Source of the DNA: JBFLYH01 sp964630235
GTDB lineage: Bacteria; Oederibacteriota; JAAXVQ01; JAUVAV01
Assembly: GCA_964630235.1 (NCBI GenBank)
Contig: CAZVUO010000001.1
Location: 1 to 64,000 of the forward strand
Length of the DNA: 64,000 nt
Reading direction: 5' to 3'
The notes under the pieces were generated by a model. It worked only from the letters and a program-made list of their open reading frames with translations. It did not search any database and had not been told where the DNA came from. Below, one piece after another: positions 17,478-25,624 of the stretch (the first letter of the stretch is position 1; every line of letters starts with the position of its first letter). A program made the position numbers and the translations under genes.

Positions 17478-18730
17478 GTCCTTATTTGACCCTGCCCCCG
17501 CACCACGAACTTGGTAGTGGTGAGTTCGCGCAGGCCCATGGGGCCGCGGGCGTGCAATTTCTGGGTGGAGATGCCGATCTCCGCGCCCAGTCCGAACTGG
17601 CCGCCGTCCACCAGGCGCGTGGAGGCGTTCACCAGCACGGCCGCGGCGTCCACTTCCCGCAGCCAGCGCTCGGCGTGAACGTACTCGGAGGTGACGATCG
17701 CCTCCGAGTGGCCGCTGCCATAGCGCGCCACGTGGTCCAGGGCCGCGTCCAGTCCCGGCACCACGCGCACGGCCAGGATCAGGTCCAGGTATTCCGTGGC
17801 CCAATCCTGCTCGGTGGCCGGCTTGGCGGCCGGGTACAGCTTGCGCACGGCCTCGTCGCCGCGCAATTCCACCTTGGCGGCCGCCAGGCGGGCGAGCATC
17901 CCGGGCAGGAACGCCGCCGCAACCCCTTCGTGCACCAGCAGGGTCTCGGCCGCGTTGCACACGCCCGGCCGCTGAACCTTGGCGTTGAACACGATCTCCG
18001 CCGCCATCGCGAGGTCCGCGGGCTGGTCCACGTACACGTGGCAGTTGCCCTCCCCGTGCTGGATGACCGGCACGGTGGCGGTCTCGGCCACCCACTTGAG
18101 CAGTTTGTTCCCGCCGCGCGGGATCACGCAGTCAATCCATCCGTCCAGGGTCAGCAGTTCGGTCACGGCCTGGCGGTCCGCGGTGGCGATCACCTGCACG
18201 GCAGCCTCCGGCAGTCCGCTCTGGGCCAGGCTCCGGGCCACCAGCTCGCCGATGGCGCGGTTGCTGTGGAGCGACTCGCTCCCGCCCCGCAGGATGACCG
18301 CATTGCCGGACTTCAAACAGAGGCCGGCCGCGTCCGCGGTGACGTTGGGGCGCGCTTCGTACACCATGCCGATCACGCCCAGGGGAACGCGCATGCGGCC
18401 CACGCGCAGGCCGCTGGGCCGCACCCACTCGGATTCGAGCCCGCCCACCGGGTCCGGCAGGGCCACGAGCTCCCGCAGGCCGTCCGCCATGGCGCGCACC
18501 CGCCGGGGATTGAGGATCAGGCGGTCCAGCAGGGCCCCGGAGAGTTCCGCGGACTTGGCCGCTTCCAGGTCCAGTTCGTTGGCCTTGAGAACCTTATCCT
18601 GCCCGGCCTCCAGACCCTCGGCCATGGCGAGCAGGGCCCGGTCCTTCTGCTCGGCGCTCGCGCGGGCCATAACCCGCGCCGCCTCCCGGGCGGCCTTGGC
18701 CTGCGCCAGCACCGTATCCCGTACGCTCAT
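17474..18730 (-). CDS. proA: gamma-glutamyl phosphate reductase (proline biosynthesis)
   Basis: The 418-residue product matches ProA throughout: VPLGVIGMVYEARPNVT near residue 120, the NADPH-site region around ILRGGSESLHSNRAI, and catalytic Cys in RPGVCNAAETLLVH. It reduces glutamyl-5-phosphate to the semialdehyde, the second step of proline synthesis. The ATG overlaps the proB stop (ATGA), so the two enzymes are coupled. The TAA stop lies in the right end of the inverted-repeat element at 17341-17477. Confidence 0.96.
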   Translation of the reverse strand: MSVRDTVLAQAKAAREAARVMARASAEQKDRALLAMAEGLEAGQDKVLKANELDLEAAKSAELSGALLDRLILNPRRVRAMADGLRELVALPDPVGGLESEWVRPSGLRVGRMRVPLGVIGMVYEARPNVTADAAGLCLKSGNAVILRGGSESLHSNRAIGELVARSLAQSGLPEAAVQVIATADRQAVTELLTLDGWIDCVIPRGGNKLLKWVAETATVPVIQHGEGNCHVYVDQPADLAMAAEIVFNAKVQRPGVCNAAETLLVHEGVAAAFLPGMLARLAAAKVELRGDEAVRKLYPAAKPATEQDWATEYLDLILAVRVVPGLDAALDHVARYGSGHSEAIVTSEYVHAERWLREVDAAAVLVNASTRLVDGGQFGLGAEIGISTQKLHARGPMGLRELTTTKFVVRGQGQIRT

Positions 18731-19881
18731 GACTGTCTCCCCTCTTCCTGAGACCCGCCCAACAGGGCCAGGTCGTCCCGGTGGATGATCTCGTCGGCGT
18801 TCTTATAGCCCAACCGGGCCTCGATCTCGCCGCTCTTCGCGCCGCGGAGCTTTTCAACTTCCTCCGCCGCGTAATTCACCAGCCCGCGCGCGAACTCGCG
18901 GCCGCGCTCGTCCTTCACGCTCACGCAGTCGCCCTGCTGGAAGCGTCCCTCCACGGCCTTCACGCCCGAGGGCAGCAGGCTCTTGCCGCGCTGCTGCAGG
19001 GCGGCGCTGGCGCCCGCGTCGAGGATCAAAGCGCCGCGGCGGCGCAGGGCGTATGCAATCCAGCGCTTGCGGCTGGCCAGTTTGTCCCCCCGGGGAAAAA
19101 AGACCGTGCCCAGCCGCTCGCCCGCAAGGAGCCGCGACAGCACCCGGGGCTCCCGTCCGTCGGCGATGGCCATCTTCTCGCCCATGCCGGTCACCATTTT
19201 CGCCGCGCGGATCTTGGTCACCATGCCGCCGGTGCCAAGCGTGGTCCCCGGGCCGGCCGCCATGTCCTCGATGCGTTTGTCAATGGCGTCCACCTCGGCC
19301 AGAAAGCGGGCCTCCGGATGCTCCGCGGGATTCGCGTCGTACAGGCCGGCCACGTCGGTCAGGATCACGAGCAGGTCCGCGCAGGCCAGATTGGTGACGT
19401 GGGCCGAGAGCGTGTCATTGTCCCCAAATTTAATTTCATCAACCGCCACGGTGTCGTTCTCGTTGAAGACCGGCACCACGCCCAGACGCAGGAGTTCTTC
19501 CAGGGCCGCGCGGGCGTGGGCGTAGCGCTGCCGGTCGTTAATGTCGTCGGCGGTGAGGAGCACCTGCGCGGTGGTCAACTGCTCGCGGCTGAACACCTGG
19601 GCGTAGAGCCGCATGAGGTGCGGCTGGCCGATGGCGGCCAGAGCCTGCTTGCCGGGAATGGTGCGCGGACGCTCGGTCATGCGCATGACCGACAAGCCCA
19701 TGCCGATGGCGCCGGACGTGACCAGAATGACTTCGCGCCCCGCGCGGCGCTGTTCGGCCACTTCGGAAGCCAGGGTGGCCAGAAAGGTTTGATCCAGCTC
19801 CTGCTTGCCGGCGCTGAGCAGGCTGGTGCCGACCTTCACCACGACACGCTTGGCTTTGATCAGTTGCTGACGGCGCTGCAT
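18727..19881 (-). CDS. proB: glutamate 5-kinase with PUA domain
   Basis: The 384-residue product has the amino-acid kinase domain (VVVKVGTSLLSAG, VTSGAIGMG, FNENDTVAVDEIKFGDNDTLSA) and a C-terminal PUA domain from about residue 285 (RGALILDAGASAALQQRGKSLLPSGV). It phosphorylates glutamate to start proline synthesis and is usually feedback-inhibited by proline. It overlaps proA and follows obg, a common gene order. Confidence 0.96.
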   Translation of the reverse strand: MQRRQQLIKAKRVVVKVGTSLLSAGKQELDQTFLATLASEVAEQRRAGREVILVTSGAIGMGLSVMRMTERPRTIPGKQALAAIGQPHLMRLYAQVFSREQLTTAQVLLTADDINDRQRYAHARAALEELLRLGVVPVFNENDTVAVDEIKFGDNDTLSAHVTNLACADLLVILTDVAGLYDANPAEHPEARFLAEVDAIDKRIEDMAAGPGTTLGTGGMVTKIRAAKMVTGMGEKMAIADGREPRVLSRLLAGERLGTVFFPRGDKLASRKRWIAYALRRRGALILDAGASAALQQRGKSLLPSGVKAVEGRFQQGDCVSVKDERGREFARGLVNYAAEEVEKLRGAKSGEIEARLGYKNADEIIHRDDLALLGGSQEEGRQS

Positions 19882-19923
19882 GGCACGCTCTCCCGGCCCC
19901 GGTTCCCGCGGGGCTTCATTATA

Positions 19924-21207
19924 TTACAATTCTCCACGAAAGACGAACTCCTCCTTGCCTACCTGCACCGTGTCGCCCTCGGCCACCTGCTGTTGTTCGA
20001 ACGCGGCGCTCACGCCCAGCTTGCCGAAGATGTGGCGCAGCTTCTGCACAGCCTCGCGGTTGTTGAAATCCGTCATGGCCACCCACTTTTCCACTTCCTT
20101 GCCCGAAAGCCGCCAGAGGCGGGGCCCAACCGGCTCCAAAGTAAACCGGGGCGGCAGTCCGCGGATGACCTTGGGCCGGACATCCAGGCCGCTGGCAGAC
20201 GCGGGCAGCTTCTGGAGCAGGCGGTGGACCCGCTGGAGCAGCGGGGCGAGACCGCTCCGCGTGGCCGCGGAAATCGGCAGCGCTTCGTAACCCGCCTCCC
20301 GAAAGCGCCGCTTCCAGGCGGCCACGATTTTAGGATCTTCCACCAGGTCGGTCTTGGTCAGCACCACCAGCTGGCGCCGCCGGGCCAGCCGGGAGTTGTA
20401 GGCCTTGAGTTCCCGGTTGACGACCTGGAAGTCTTCCCACGGTTTTACGCCTGGATACCCCACGTCCACCAGGTGTAAAAGCAGCCGGGTCCGCTCGACG
20501 TGGCGCAGAAATTCGTGCCCCAATCCGGCGCCCTGGGCCGCGCCCGCGATCAGGCCGGGGATATCCACCATCACGAAGTGGGCCTCCTCGGCCATGCGCA
20601 CCTGGCCCAGATTGGGCGAAAGGGTGGTGAACGGGTAATCGGCGATCTTGGGCCGGGCGGCGGACACCGCGGCCAGCAAGGTGGATTTGCCGGCATTGGG
20701 CAGGCCGATCAGCCCCACATCCGCCAGGAGTTTAAGCTCCAGCACCAGGGCGTGCTCCTCGCCTGGTTCGCCCTTTTCCATCAGCCGCGGGGCCTGGCGC
20801 GTCGGCGTCGCAAAATGGGTGTTGCCCCGGCCGCCCCGGCCGCCCTTGGCAACCAGCAGGCGCTGACCATCCTGGCGCAGATCTCCCACCAGTTCGCCTT
20901 CCGGCGTCATCACCAGGGTGCCGACCGGCACCCGCACCAGCAGGTCCTGGGCCTGCTTGCCGGCCATGCGTTTGCCCACGCCGGGCTGACCGTTCTCAGC
21001 GTCAAAGTGCTTGCGATAGGTGAAATCCAGCAGCGTTTTGAGGTTGGCGTCGGCCACGAACCAGACGCTCCCGCCCCGGCCGCCGTCGCCGCCGTCCGGG
21101 CCGCCCAGGGGCACGAATTTCTCCCGGTGAAAGTGCATGCTGCCATTGCCGCCCCGCCCGCCGCTGACCGTGATCGCGACCCGATCGACGAAAGGATGTT
21201 TGTGCAT
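19924..21207 (-). CDS. obg: GTPase Obg/CgtA
   Basis: The 427-residue protein has the Gly-rich Obg fold (VSGGRGGNGSMHF, GGPDGGDGGRGG), a G domain with GLPNAGKSTLL, DIPGLIAGAAQGAGLG and TKTDLVE, and a C-terminal OCT domain (VEKWVAMTDFNNREAVQKL). It acts in large-subunit ribosome assembly and stress control. It lies downstream of rplU-rpmA, but a terminator sits between rpmA and obg, so read-through or a separate promoter is needed. Confidence 0.97.
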   Translation of the reverse strand: MHKHPFVDRVAITVSGGRGGNGSMHFHREKFVPLGGPDGGDGGRGGSVWFVADANLKTLLDFTYRKHFDAENGQPGVGKRMAGKQAQDLLVRVPVGTLVMTPEGELVGDLRQDGQRLLVAKGGRGGRGNTHFATPTRQAPRLMEKGEPGEEHALVLELKLLADVGLIGLPNAGKSTLLAAVSAARPKIADYPFTTLSPNLGQVRMAEEAHFVMVDIPGLIAGAAQGAGLGHEFLRHVERTRLLLHLVDVGYPGVKPWEDFQVVNRELKAYNSRLARRRQLVVLTKTDLVEDPKIVAAWKRRFREAGYEALPISAATRSGLAPLLQRVHRLLQKLPASASGLDVRPKVIRGLPPRFTLEPVGPRLWRLSGKEVEKWVAMTDFNNREAVQKLRHIFGKLGVSAAFEQQQVAEGDTVQVGKEEFVFRGEL

Positions 21208-21346
21208 GGGATGCCCTCTGAAAGGTTCCGACTTTCTGTTGGATCTTGCGACGCGTAATCCCCCTTTCTCCCCCTTGAGAAAAGGGGGAACCCCTCTTTG
21301 CTAAAAGAGGGGCGAGGGGAGGTTGCTCATCATCACACCTGTAAAA

Positions 21347-21378
21347 TAAAAAGAGCCCTAAGGCAGGCCTTAGGGCTC
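21347..21378 (-). terminator. Rho-independent terminator after rpmA
   Basis: GAGCCCTAAGG pairs with CCTTAGGGCTC across a short loop. On the minus strand it is followed by TTTTTATTTTA. It lies 17 bases after the rpmA stop and separates the ribosomal-protein pair from obg. Confidence 0.85.
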
Positions 21379-21394
21379 GGAATCCTCAGCGTGC

Positions 21395-21673
21395 CTAGGT
21401 ACGGACGGTTTCCTCCTGGGCCTGGGGCACCACGGAAATGAACCGGCGCCCTTTCTCCTGACCCACGTATTGTACCACACCGCTGATCTTGGCATAGAGG
21501 GTATCATCCTTGCCCTGGCCGACATTACGGCCCGGCTTGAAGCGGGTGCCCCGCTGCCGCACGAGAATGCTGCCCGCGGACACGAACTGGCCGGAGAAAC
21601 GTTTGCAGCCCAGCCGTTGTCCCGCGGAATCGCGGCCGTTGGTGGAGGAACCTTGACCTTTTTTATGCGCCAT
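21395..21673 (-). CDS. rpmA: 50S ribosomal protein L27
   Basis: The ATG at 21673 gives MAHKKGQGSSTNGRDSAGQR, the standard L27 start, 92 residues. The frame is open 6 codons upstream, but the family starts at MAHKK. The rest matches L27 (GQFVSAGSILVRQRGTRFKPG). There is no extended N-terminus requiring Prp cleavage. It follows rplU by 135 bases and is closed by a terminator. Confidence 0.97.
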   Translation of the reverse strand: MAHKKGQGSSTNGRDSAGQRLGCKRFSGQFVSAGSILVRQRGTRFKPGRNVGQGKDDTLYAKISGVVQYVGQEKGRRFISVVPQAQEETVRT

Positions 21674-21808
21674 GTTCTGCCTTTCTGACAAGCTGTTGAA
21701 TATTCAATCGTCGTCCTCGGGCAGCTTGTCGCCCCTGAAAAGAGTGGCTTGACAGGGGCTATGAACGCGCAGAAGTCCCTGCAGTGGGACTTATGCAGAG
21801 CCTAATGC

Positions 21809-22123
21809 TCAGCTCTGGACGACGTCTAATATCCGAACCTGAGTGTAATACTGCCGGTGGCCGCGCAACTTGGCCGAATGCTTGCGGGCTTTATACTTAT
21901 ACGTCATGACTTTCTTCCCGCGGCCCTGCCGCACCACTTCGGCGACCACTTTCGCGCCCGCAACCAGAGGCCGCCCGATCGTGATTGCCTGTCCGTCGTG
22001 AACCAAGAGCACCCGGTCCAGTTCGACCTTTTGCCCCACCTCGGCCTCAAGGCGCTCGATCTTGAGCAGCGCGCCCTTGTCCGTTTTATACTGCTTGCCA
22101 CCGGTTTCCACAACAGCGTACAT
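21809..22123 (-). CDS. rplU: 50S ribosomal protein L21
   Basis: The 104-residue product begins MYAVVETGGKQYKTDKG and ends RGHRQYYTQVRILDV, matching L21 at full length. AGGAGG lies about 12 bases upstream of the ATG. It heads the rplU-rpmA operon from a strong promoter at 22163-22191. The 135-base gap to rpmA contains two small hairpins (near 21735 and 21775) and no gene. Confidence 0.97.
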   Translation of the reverse strand: MYAVVETGGKQYKTDKGALLKIERLEAEVGQKVELDRVLLVHDGQAITIGRPLVAGAKVVAEVVRQGRGKKVMTYKYKARKHSAKLRGHRQYYTQVRILDVVQS

Positions 22124-22162
22124 ATTTTTTGTGCCTCCTGCCTGATGCGAAAAAGAGAGGAT

Positions 22163-22191
22163 AATATACTGAAGCGCCCTGGGGAAGTCAA
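22163..22191 (-). promoter_or_regulatory. sigma-70-type promoter of rplU-rpmA
   Basis: On the minus strand TTGACT (22191-22186) and TATATT (22168-22163) are spaced by exactly 17 bases. They lie about 40 bases upstream of the L21 start, giving a short leader. Confidence 0.65.
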
Positions 22192-22199
22192 GGGGATTT

Positions 22200-22345
22200 T
22201 ATGGAGCCCCCCGGCGACTGAAAGAAGTCCCTTTAGGGGCAAAGCCCGGCGTACCACCTTCAACCCTCGCTACCCCCTCTTGGCGACATCCCCGGAGCGG
22301 CGATTCCGCACTCACCCCCCCCTCTGTGGAGGGGATGGAACGAAC
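22200..22345. repeat. dispersed repeat with GGAGCCCCCCGGC core
   Basis: Starts with ATGGAGCCCCCCGGC and holds GGCGACATCCCCG and GGGGATGGA. The same blocks, in a different order, occur at 37400-37480. The GAGCCCCCCGGC core also occurs at 40163 and 52101. The 22124-22519 gap holds this element, the rplU promoter, a partial inverted-repeat element and the epimerase promoter, but no gene. Confidence 0.55.
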
Positions 22346-22403
22346 CGCGCTTGGATGTCCCTGGAAACCATCCTCACTCGCCTTTCCTTCATATTAATAA
22401 TAT

Positions 22404-22457
22404 TAGCAGGCTGATGAAAAACCCGCAGAGCGGTCTTTTACGTCCGCGCGGCTTGAC
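22404..22457. repeat. partial copy of the 17341 inverted-repeat element
   Basis: TTAGCAGGCTGATGAAAAA...CCCGCAGAGCGG...CGTCCGCGC..GCTTG matches the left half of 17341-17395 with a handful of differences. The right half is missing. Its right end runs directly into the TTGACA of the epimerase promoter. Confidence 0.75.
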
Positions 22458-22481
22458 AGAGTGCGCATTGACCCCTATGAT
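22453..22481 (+). promoter_or_regulatory. near-consensus promoter of the epimerase operon
   Basis: TTGACA (22453-22458) and TATGAT (22476-22481) are 17 bases apart, 39 bases ahead of the ATG at 22520. The -35 begins exactly where the repeat copy at 22404 ends. Confidence 0.7.
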
Positions 22482-22519
22482 ACTGGGAAACTCTTGATTC
22501 CCAGGCCTTTTGGAGGAGC

Positions 22520-23500
22520 ATGTCCGAAATCTTGGTCACCGGCGCCACGGGATTTATCGGGAGCCACCTGGTGGAATCCTTGCTCGCGGACGGACACGCC
22601 GTCCGCTGTTTGGTCCGCAAGACGTCCAACCTGCGCTGGCTGCCGCAAAACCGCATCCGCCTGCACCTGGCCGCCCTGGAAACCGGTGAAGGGCTGGACG
22701 CAGCCGTGGCCGGCGCGGATGTGGTCTTCCACCTGGCCGGCGCGACCAAGGCGCTCAATCCGCGGGCCTATCAGGCCAGCAATGTAACCGCCACTGAACA
22801 CTTGCTGCGGACGGTCAGGCGCAGCGCGCCGCGTCTCACGCGCTTCGTCTTTCTCAGCAGCCAGGCCGCGGCCGGACCAGCGGAAGGAACGCACGTGCGG
22901 GACGAGAGCCAGGCCTGCAACCCGCTGACCTATTACGGCGCCAGCAAACTGGCCGCCGAGCAGCTCTTCCCCGCCCACCCGGAGGTTCCCTACGTGATCC
23001 TGCGCAGCGTCTCGGTGTACGGACCGCGCGACCGGGATGTGCTCGAGATCCTCAAGCCTTTCCAGCGCGGCATCGCGCCGGTGATCGGACAGGCGGACAA
23101 ACGACTGACCTTCGTGCACGTGTCAGACCTGGTGCGGGCCCTGCGCCTGGCTGCGGATCATCCGGCCGCAATCGGGCAAACCTATTTCGTGACCGACGGC
23201 CGCCAGTACGACTGGCCCGCGGTCAAGGCAATCTGCGAACGGGTGATGGGCCGGCGGGCGCGTTCCGTGCGCATTCCCCTGCCCGTGGTATGGATCGCGG
23301 CCCTGGCCGCCGGCGCCTGGGCGCGGCTGACCGGCAGGCCCTCGATCCTCAACCTGAACCGTTTCCGCGAGTTCCGCGCGGCCAACTGGAGCTGCAGCAG
23401 CGAGAAGCTGCAGCGGGAACTGGGGTTTCGTCCTCAGGTTGACCTGGAGACCGGGTTCCGCCAAACCGTGGCGTGGGCCCGGGAACACCATTGGCTTTGA
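22520..23500 (+). CDS. NAD-dependent epimerase/dehydratase (extended SDR)
   Basis: The 326-residue product has the nucleotide motif GATGFIGSHL, the SDR strand VVFHLAGATK and the catalytic YxxxK as YYGASK near residue 140. LRSVSVYGPRDRD follows. A hydrophobic segment (IPLPVVWIAALAAGAWARL, about 250-268) is common in sterol/ceramide-type SDRs. GGAGGA lies upstream of the ATG. Substrate is not determinable. Bacterial ceramide reductase CerR belongs to this broad family, which is one option. The next gene encodes a TPR lipoprotein 26 bases downstream. Confidence 0.85.
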   Translation: MSEILVTGATGFIGSHLVESLLADGHAVRCLVRKTSNLRWLPQNRIRLHLAALETGEGLDAAVAGADVVFHLAGATKALNPRAYQASNVTATEHLLRTVRRSAPRLTRFVFLSSQAAAGPAEGTHVRDESQACNPLTYYGASKLAAEQLFPAHPEVPYVILRSVSVYGPRDRDVLEILKPFQRGIAPVIGQADKRLTFVHVSDLVRALRLAADHPAAIGQTYFVTDGRQYDWPAVKAICERVMGRRARSVRIPLPVVWIAALAAGAWARLTGRPSILNLNRFREFRAANWSCSSEKLQRELGFRPQVDLETGFRQTVAWAREHHWL

Positions 23501-23526
23501 ACTATTCCACCGCAAAAGGAGTCGTC

Positions 23527-24600
23527 ATGACTTTTTTACCTGGACCGACGCGCTGGCTGCTACCCCTGATCTTGTTGTTCGCGGCCGGATGTTCTCCCAT
23601 CAACCAGTGGGCGCGCATGAACCGCCAGATCAGCAAATACTTCCACCTGGGCAAATACCTTGAAGCCACGGAGACCGCCCAGCAGGCCCTGTCCTTCGCC
23701 GAACGGTCCTTTGGCAGCAACCACCTGCACGTGGCGACTTCGCTCGGCAACCTGGTGTTTCTGTACAACTTGCAGGGCGAATACCAGAAAGCGCGGACCT
23801 TGCTCAATCGCGCCCTGGCGATCAAAGAGCTGGAACTGGGGCCGGAACACCTGGAAACCGGCATGCTCCTTTTGTACTTGTCCGAGAACCACCGCTTCGC
23901 CGGGCAGTACCGCGAGGCTTTGAACTTCGGCCAGCGGGCCCTCACGATCCTGCTGAAACATCTGGACGAAAAGGACCTGCTGCTGACCGAAGCGCAGAAC
24001 AACCTGGCCTTCATTTACGACGCGCTCAACGAGAACCAAAAGGCCGAAACCCTGTACCAGCAGGTGCTGGCGGCCCGGGAAAAGCAGCTGGGAACTTCCA
24101 GCCCGGCGCTCCAGCCGTATCTGAGCAATCTCGAGAACATTTACCGCCGGCAGGGCAAGACCGACGAGGCCATCGAGATCTCCGTGCGCTCCCTGCTCCT
24201 GGAAAACCAGGACAGCGGTCCGGCCCGCCACGACTATGTTCAGTCCGTGGTTAACCTGGCCACGCTCTACTTTAATTCCGGCCGCTACCTGGAAGCCGAA
24301 CCCCTGGCCCGCCAGGCCCTGAGCCTGCACCAGGACCAGCTGGGCAAGCTCAACCCCCGGCTGGCCTTGGACCTGGACCTGCTGGGACAGACCTTGCAGC
24401 GCCAGGGGCAGCTGGAAGAGGCCGAGTCCGTTTATCGCCGCGCTTTGTCGCTGCAACGCAACGTGCTGGATGCCGGGCACCCCCACCGCGTGCAGGTGAC
24501 CAAGCATTTCGCGGAAGTGCTCAGGCAGTTGGGAAAGGCCAAAGAGGCGGGGGAATTGGAACAGGAGATCCAGCTGAACAACGGCACGCAGAAGAAATGA
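23527..24600 (+). CDS. TPR-repeat lipoprotein
   Basis: The ATG at 23527 has AAAGGAG 6 bases upstream and gives 357 residues with a lipoprotein signal: hydrophobic LLPLILLFAAGC with Cys near residue 22. The rest is a run of about seven TPR/kinesin-light-chain-like repeats (KARTLLNRALAIKELELGPEH, EAESVYRRALSLQRNVLDAGHP). An earlier frame start at 23473 overlaps the epimerase and is less likely. It is probably an outer-membrane-anchored scaffold; partner unknown. Confidence 0.85.
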   Translation: MTFLPGPTRWLLPLILLFAAGCSPINQWARMNRQISKYFHLGKYLEATETAQQALSFAERSFGSNHLHVATSLGNLVFLYNLQGEYQKARTLLNRALAIKELELGPEHLETGMLLLYLSENHRFAGQYREALNFGQRALTILLKHLDEKDLLLTEAQNNLAFIYDALNENQKAETLYQQVLAAREKQLGTSSPALQPYLSNLENIYRRQGKTDEAIEISVRSLLLENQDSGPARHDYVQSVVNLATLYFNSGRYLEAEPLARQALSLHQDQLGKLNPRLALDLDLLGQTLQRQGQLEEAESVYRRALSLQRNVLDAGHPHRVQVTKHFAEVLRQLGKAKEAGELEQEIQLNNGTQKK

Positions 24601-24625
24601 TTTTCGATCATTCCCTTTTTCATAG

Positions 24626-24742
24626 GATATTCGAAGTATAGTCGAGAAAGCTTTTGCGAAAAGGATTTATTCTATTACCTTTTCGTAAGCAGAGGCTGCC
24701 GTCCCAATGGCAGCCGCCTTTCGAGACTATACTTCGAATACC
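24626..24742. repeat. 117-bp branched inverted repeat between convergent genes
   Basis: The outer arms GATATTCGAAGTATAGTC (24626-24643) and GACTATACTTCGAATACC (24725-24742) pair with one mismatch. Inside are two more stems: CTTTTGCGAAAAGG (24651-24664) against CCTTTTCGTAAG (24678-24689), and GGCTGCC/GGCAGCC (24694-24715). The whole folds as a multi-branched structure. A T-run (24745-24752) follows on the plus strand. It sits between the stops of two convergent genes and may act as a bidirectional terminator or be a small mobile palindrome. Confidence 0.8.
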
Positions 24743-25417
24743 CTATTTTTTTACCCATCTTTCCGCCACCCAGGGGTATTCCTCTTTGCGCCGCGTAAAG
24801 ATGCGGCGCAGGTGGGGCGTAATAAAAGTTTCCCGCAGCCATGCCTGCCAGCGGTATTTCCGCTTCCGCTCCACGGCCCGCACCAGGCGCCGGGCCATGG
24901 CTTTGGCCCGCGCATAGACCTGCGCTTCCCGCACGAACCCCTTCTTGTCCCGGTGCTTGGACACGCCCCAGGCCGCGCCCACGAAAGAGCCGCCGCACAG
25001 CCAGACCGCCTGCCCGAGGCGCCGCGCGATGCCGTGGGTGCCGAACCAGTGCCCAGCCACGCACAGTCCCACGCCGTATTTGCCGGCCAGGGCCTGCCGG
25101 TAGTAGAGGAACGCGTGGCTGCGGTCCATGACCGCCTTGATCTGCGCGGAAACGTCGAAGGCGTAATTGGGAGTGGCCAGGACCAAAGCGTCGGCCGCGA
25201 GAATCTTGGGGAGGAGGGGCAGGTAGTCGTCCTGAACCGGGCAGTCGCCCTGGCGCATGCACTGCTCGCAAGCCCGGCAGAAGTCCACCCGCTGGTCCGC
25301 GGCCGTGAAGCGTTCTGTCTCCGCGCCCAGGCCGCGGCATTCGTCCAGAAAGAACTCCAGCAGGCGCCGGGTATTGCCCTGGGGCCGGGGCGAGGCGCAG
25401 AGGCCGACGATCTTCAT
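24743..25417 (-). CDS. NAD(P)H-dependent FMN reductase / flavodoxin-like oxidoreductase
   Basis: The ATG at 25417 gives MKIVGLCASPRPQGNTRRLL, the FMN-binding start of the NADPH-dependent FMN reductase family, 224 residues. The ferredoxin-like Cys cluster CRACEQCMRQGDCPVQDD (residues about 48-65) is typical of iron-sulfur flavoproteins of this family. ATPNYAFDVSAQIKAVMDR follows. The C-terminus (residues 175-224) is very basic and extends beyond the usual core. A longer upstream frame runs through repeat DNA and is rejected. Substrate unknown. Confidence 0.85.
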   Translation of the reverse strand: MKIVGLCASPRPQGNTRRLLEFFLDECRGLGAETERFTAADQRVDFCRACEQCMRQGDCPVQDDYLPLLPKILAADALVLATPNYAFDVSAQIKAVMDRSHAFLYYRQALAGKYGVGLCVAGHWFGTHGIARRLGQAVWLCGGSFVGAAWGVSKHRDKKGFVREAQVYARAKAMARRLVRAVERKRKYRWQAWLRETFITPHLRRIFTRRKEEYPWVAERWVKK

Positions 25418-25624
25418 GGTTTCCGCCTTTTCGCGCTGTCCTGGTGGATACACAATATTCCCCTCCCCAAGATATTTGGTGGGAGGGAATGAAGGGGAGG
25501 GGGTACCCAGCCTGCCGTGTCCAGGTAAAGATGGATTGCGGGACCCCTCACCTGCTTTCCTGCGGAAAGCATCCACTCCCACAGCACCGCCGGGGAGAGG
25601 GGGGAAAAAGAAACGTTAGGACAA

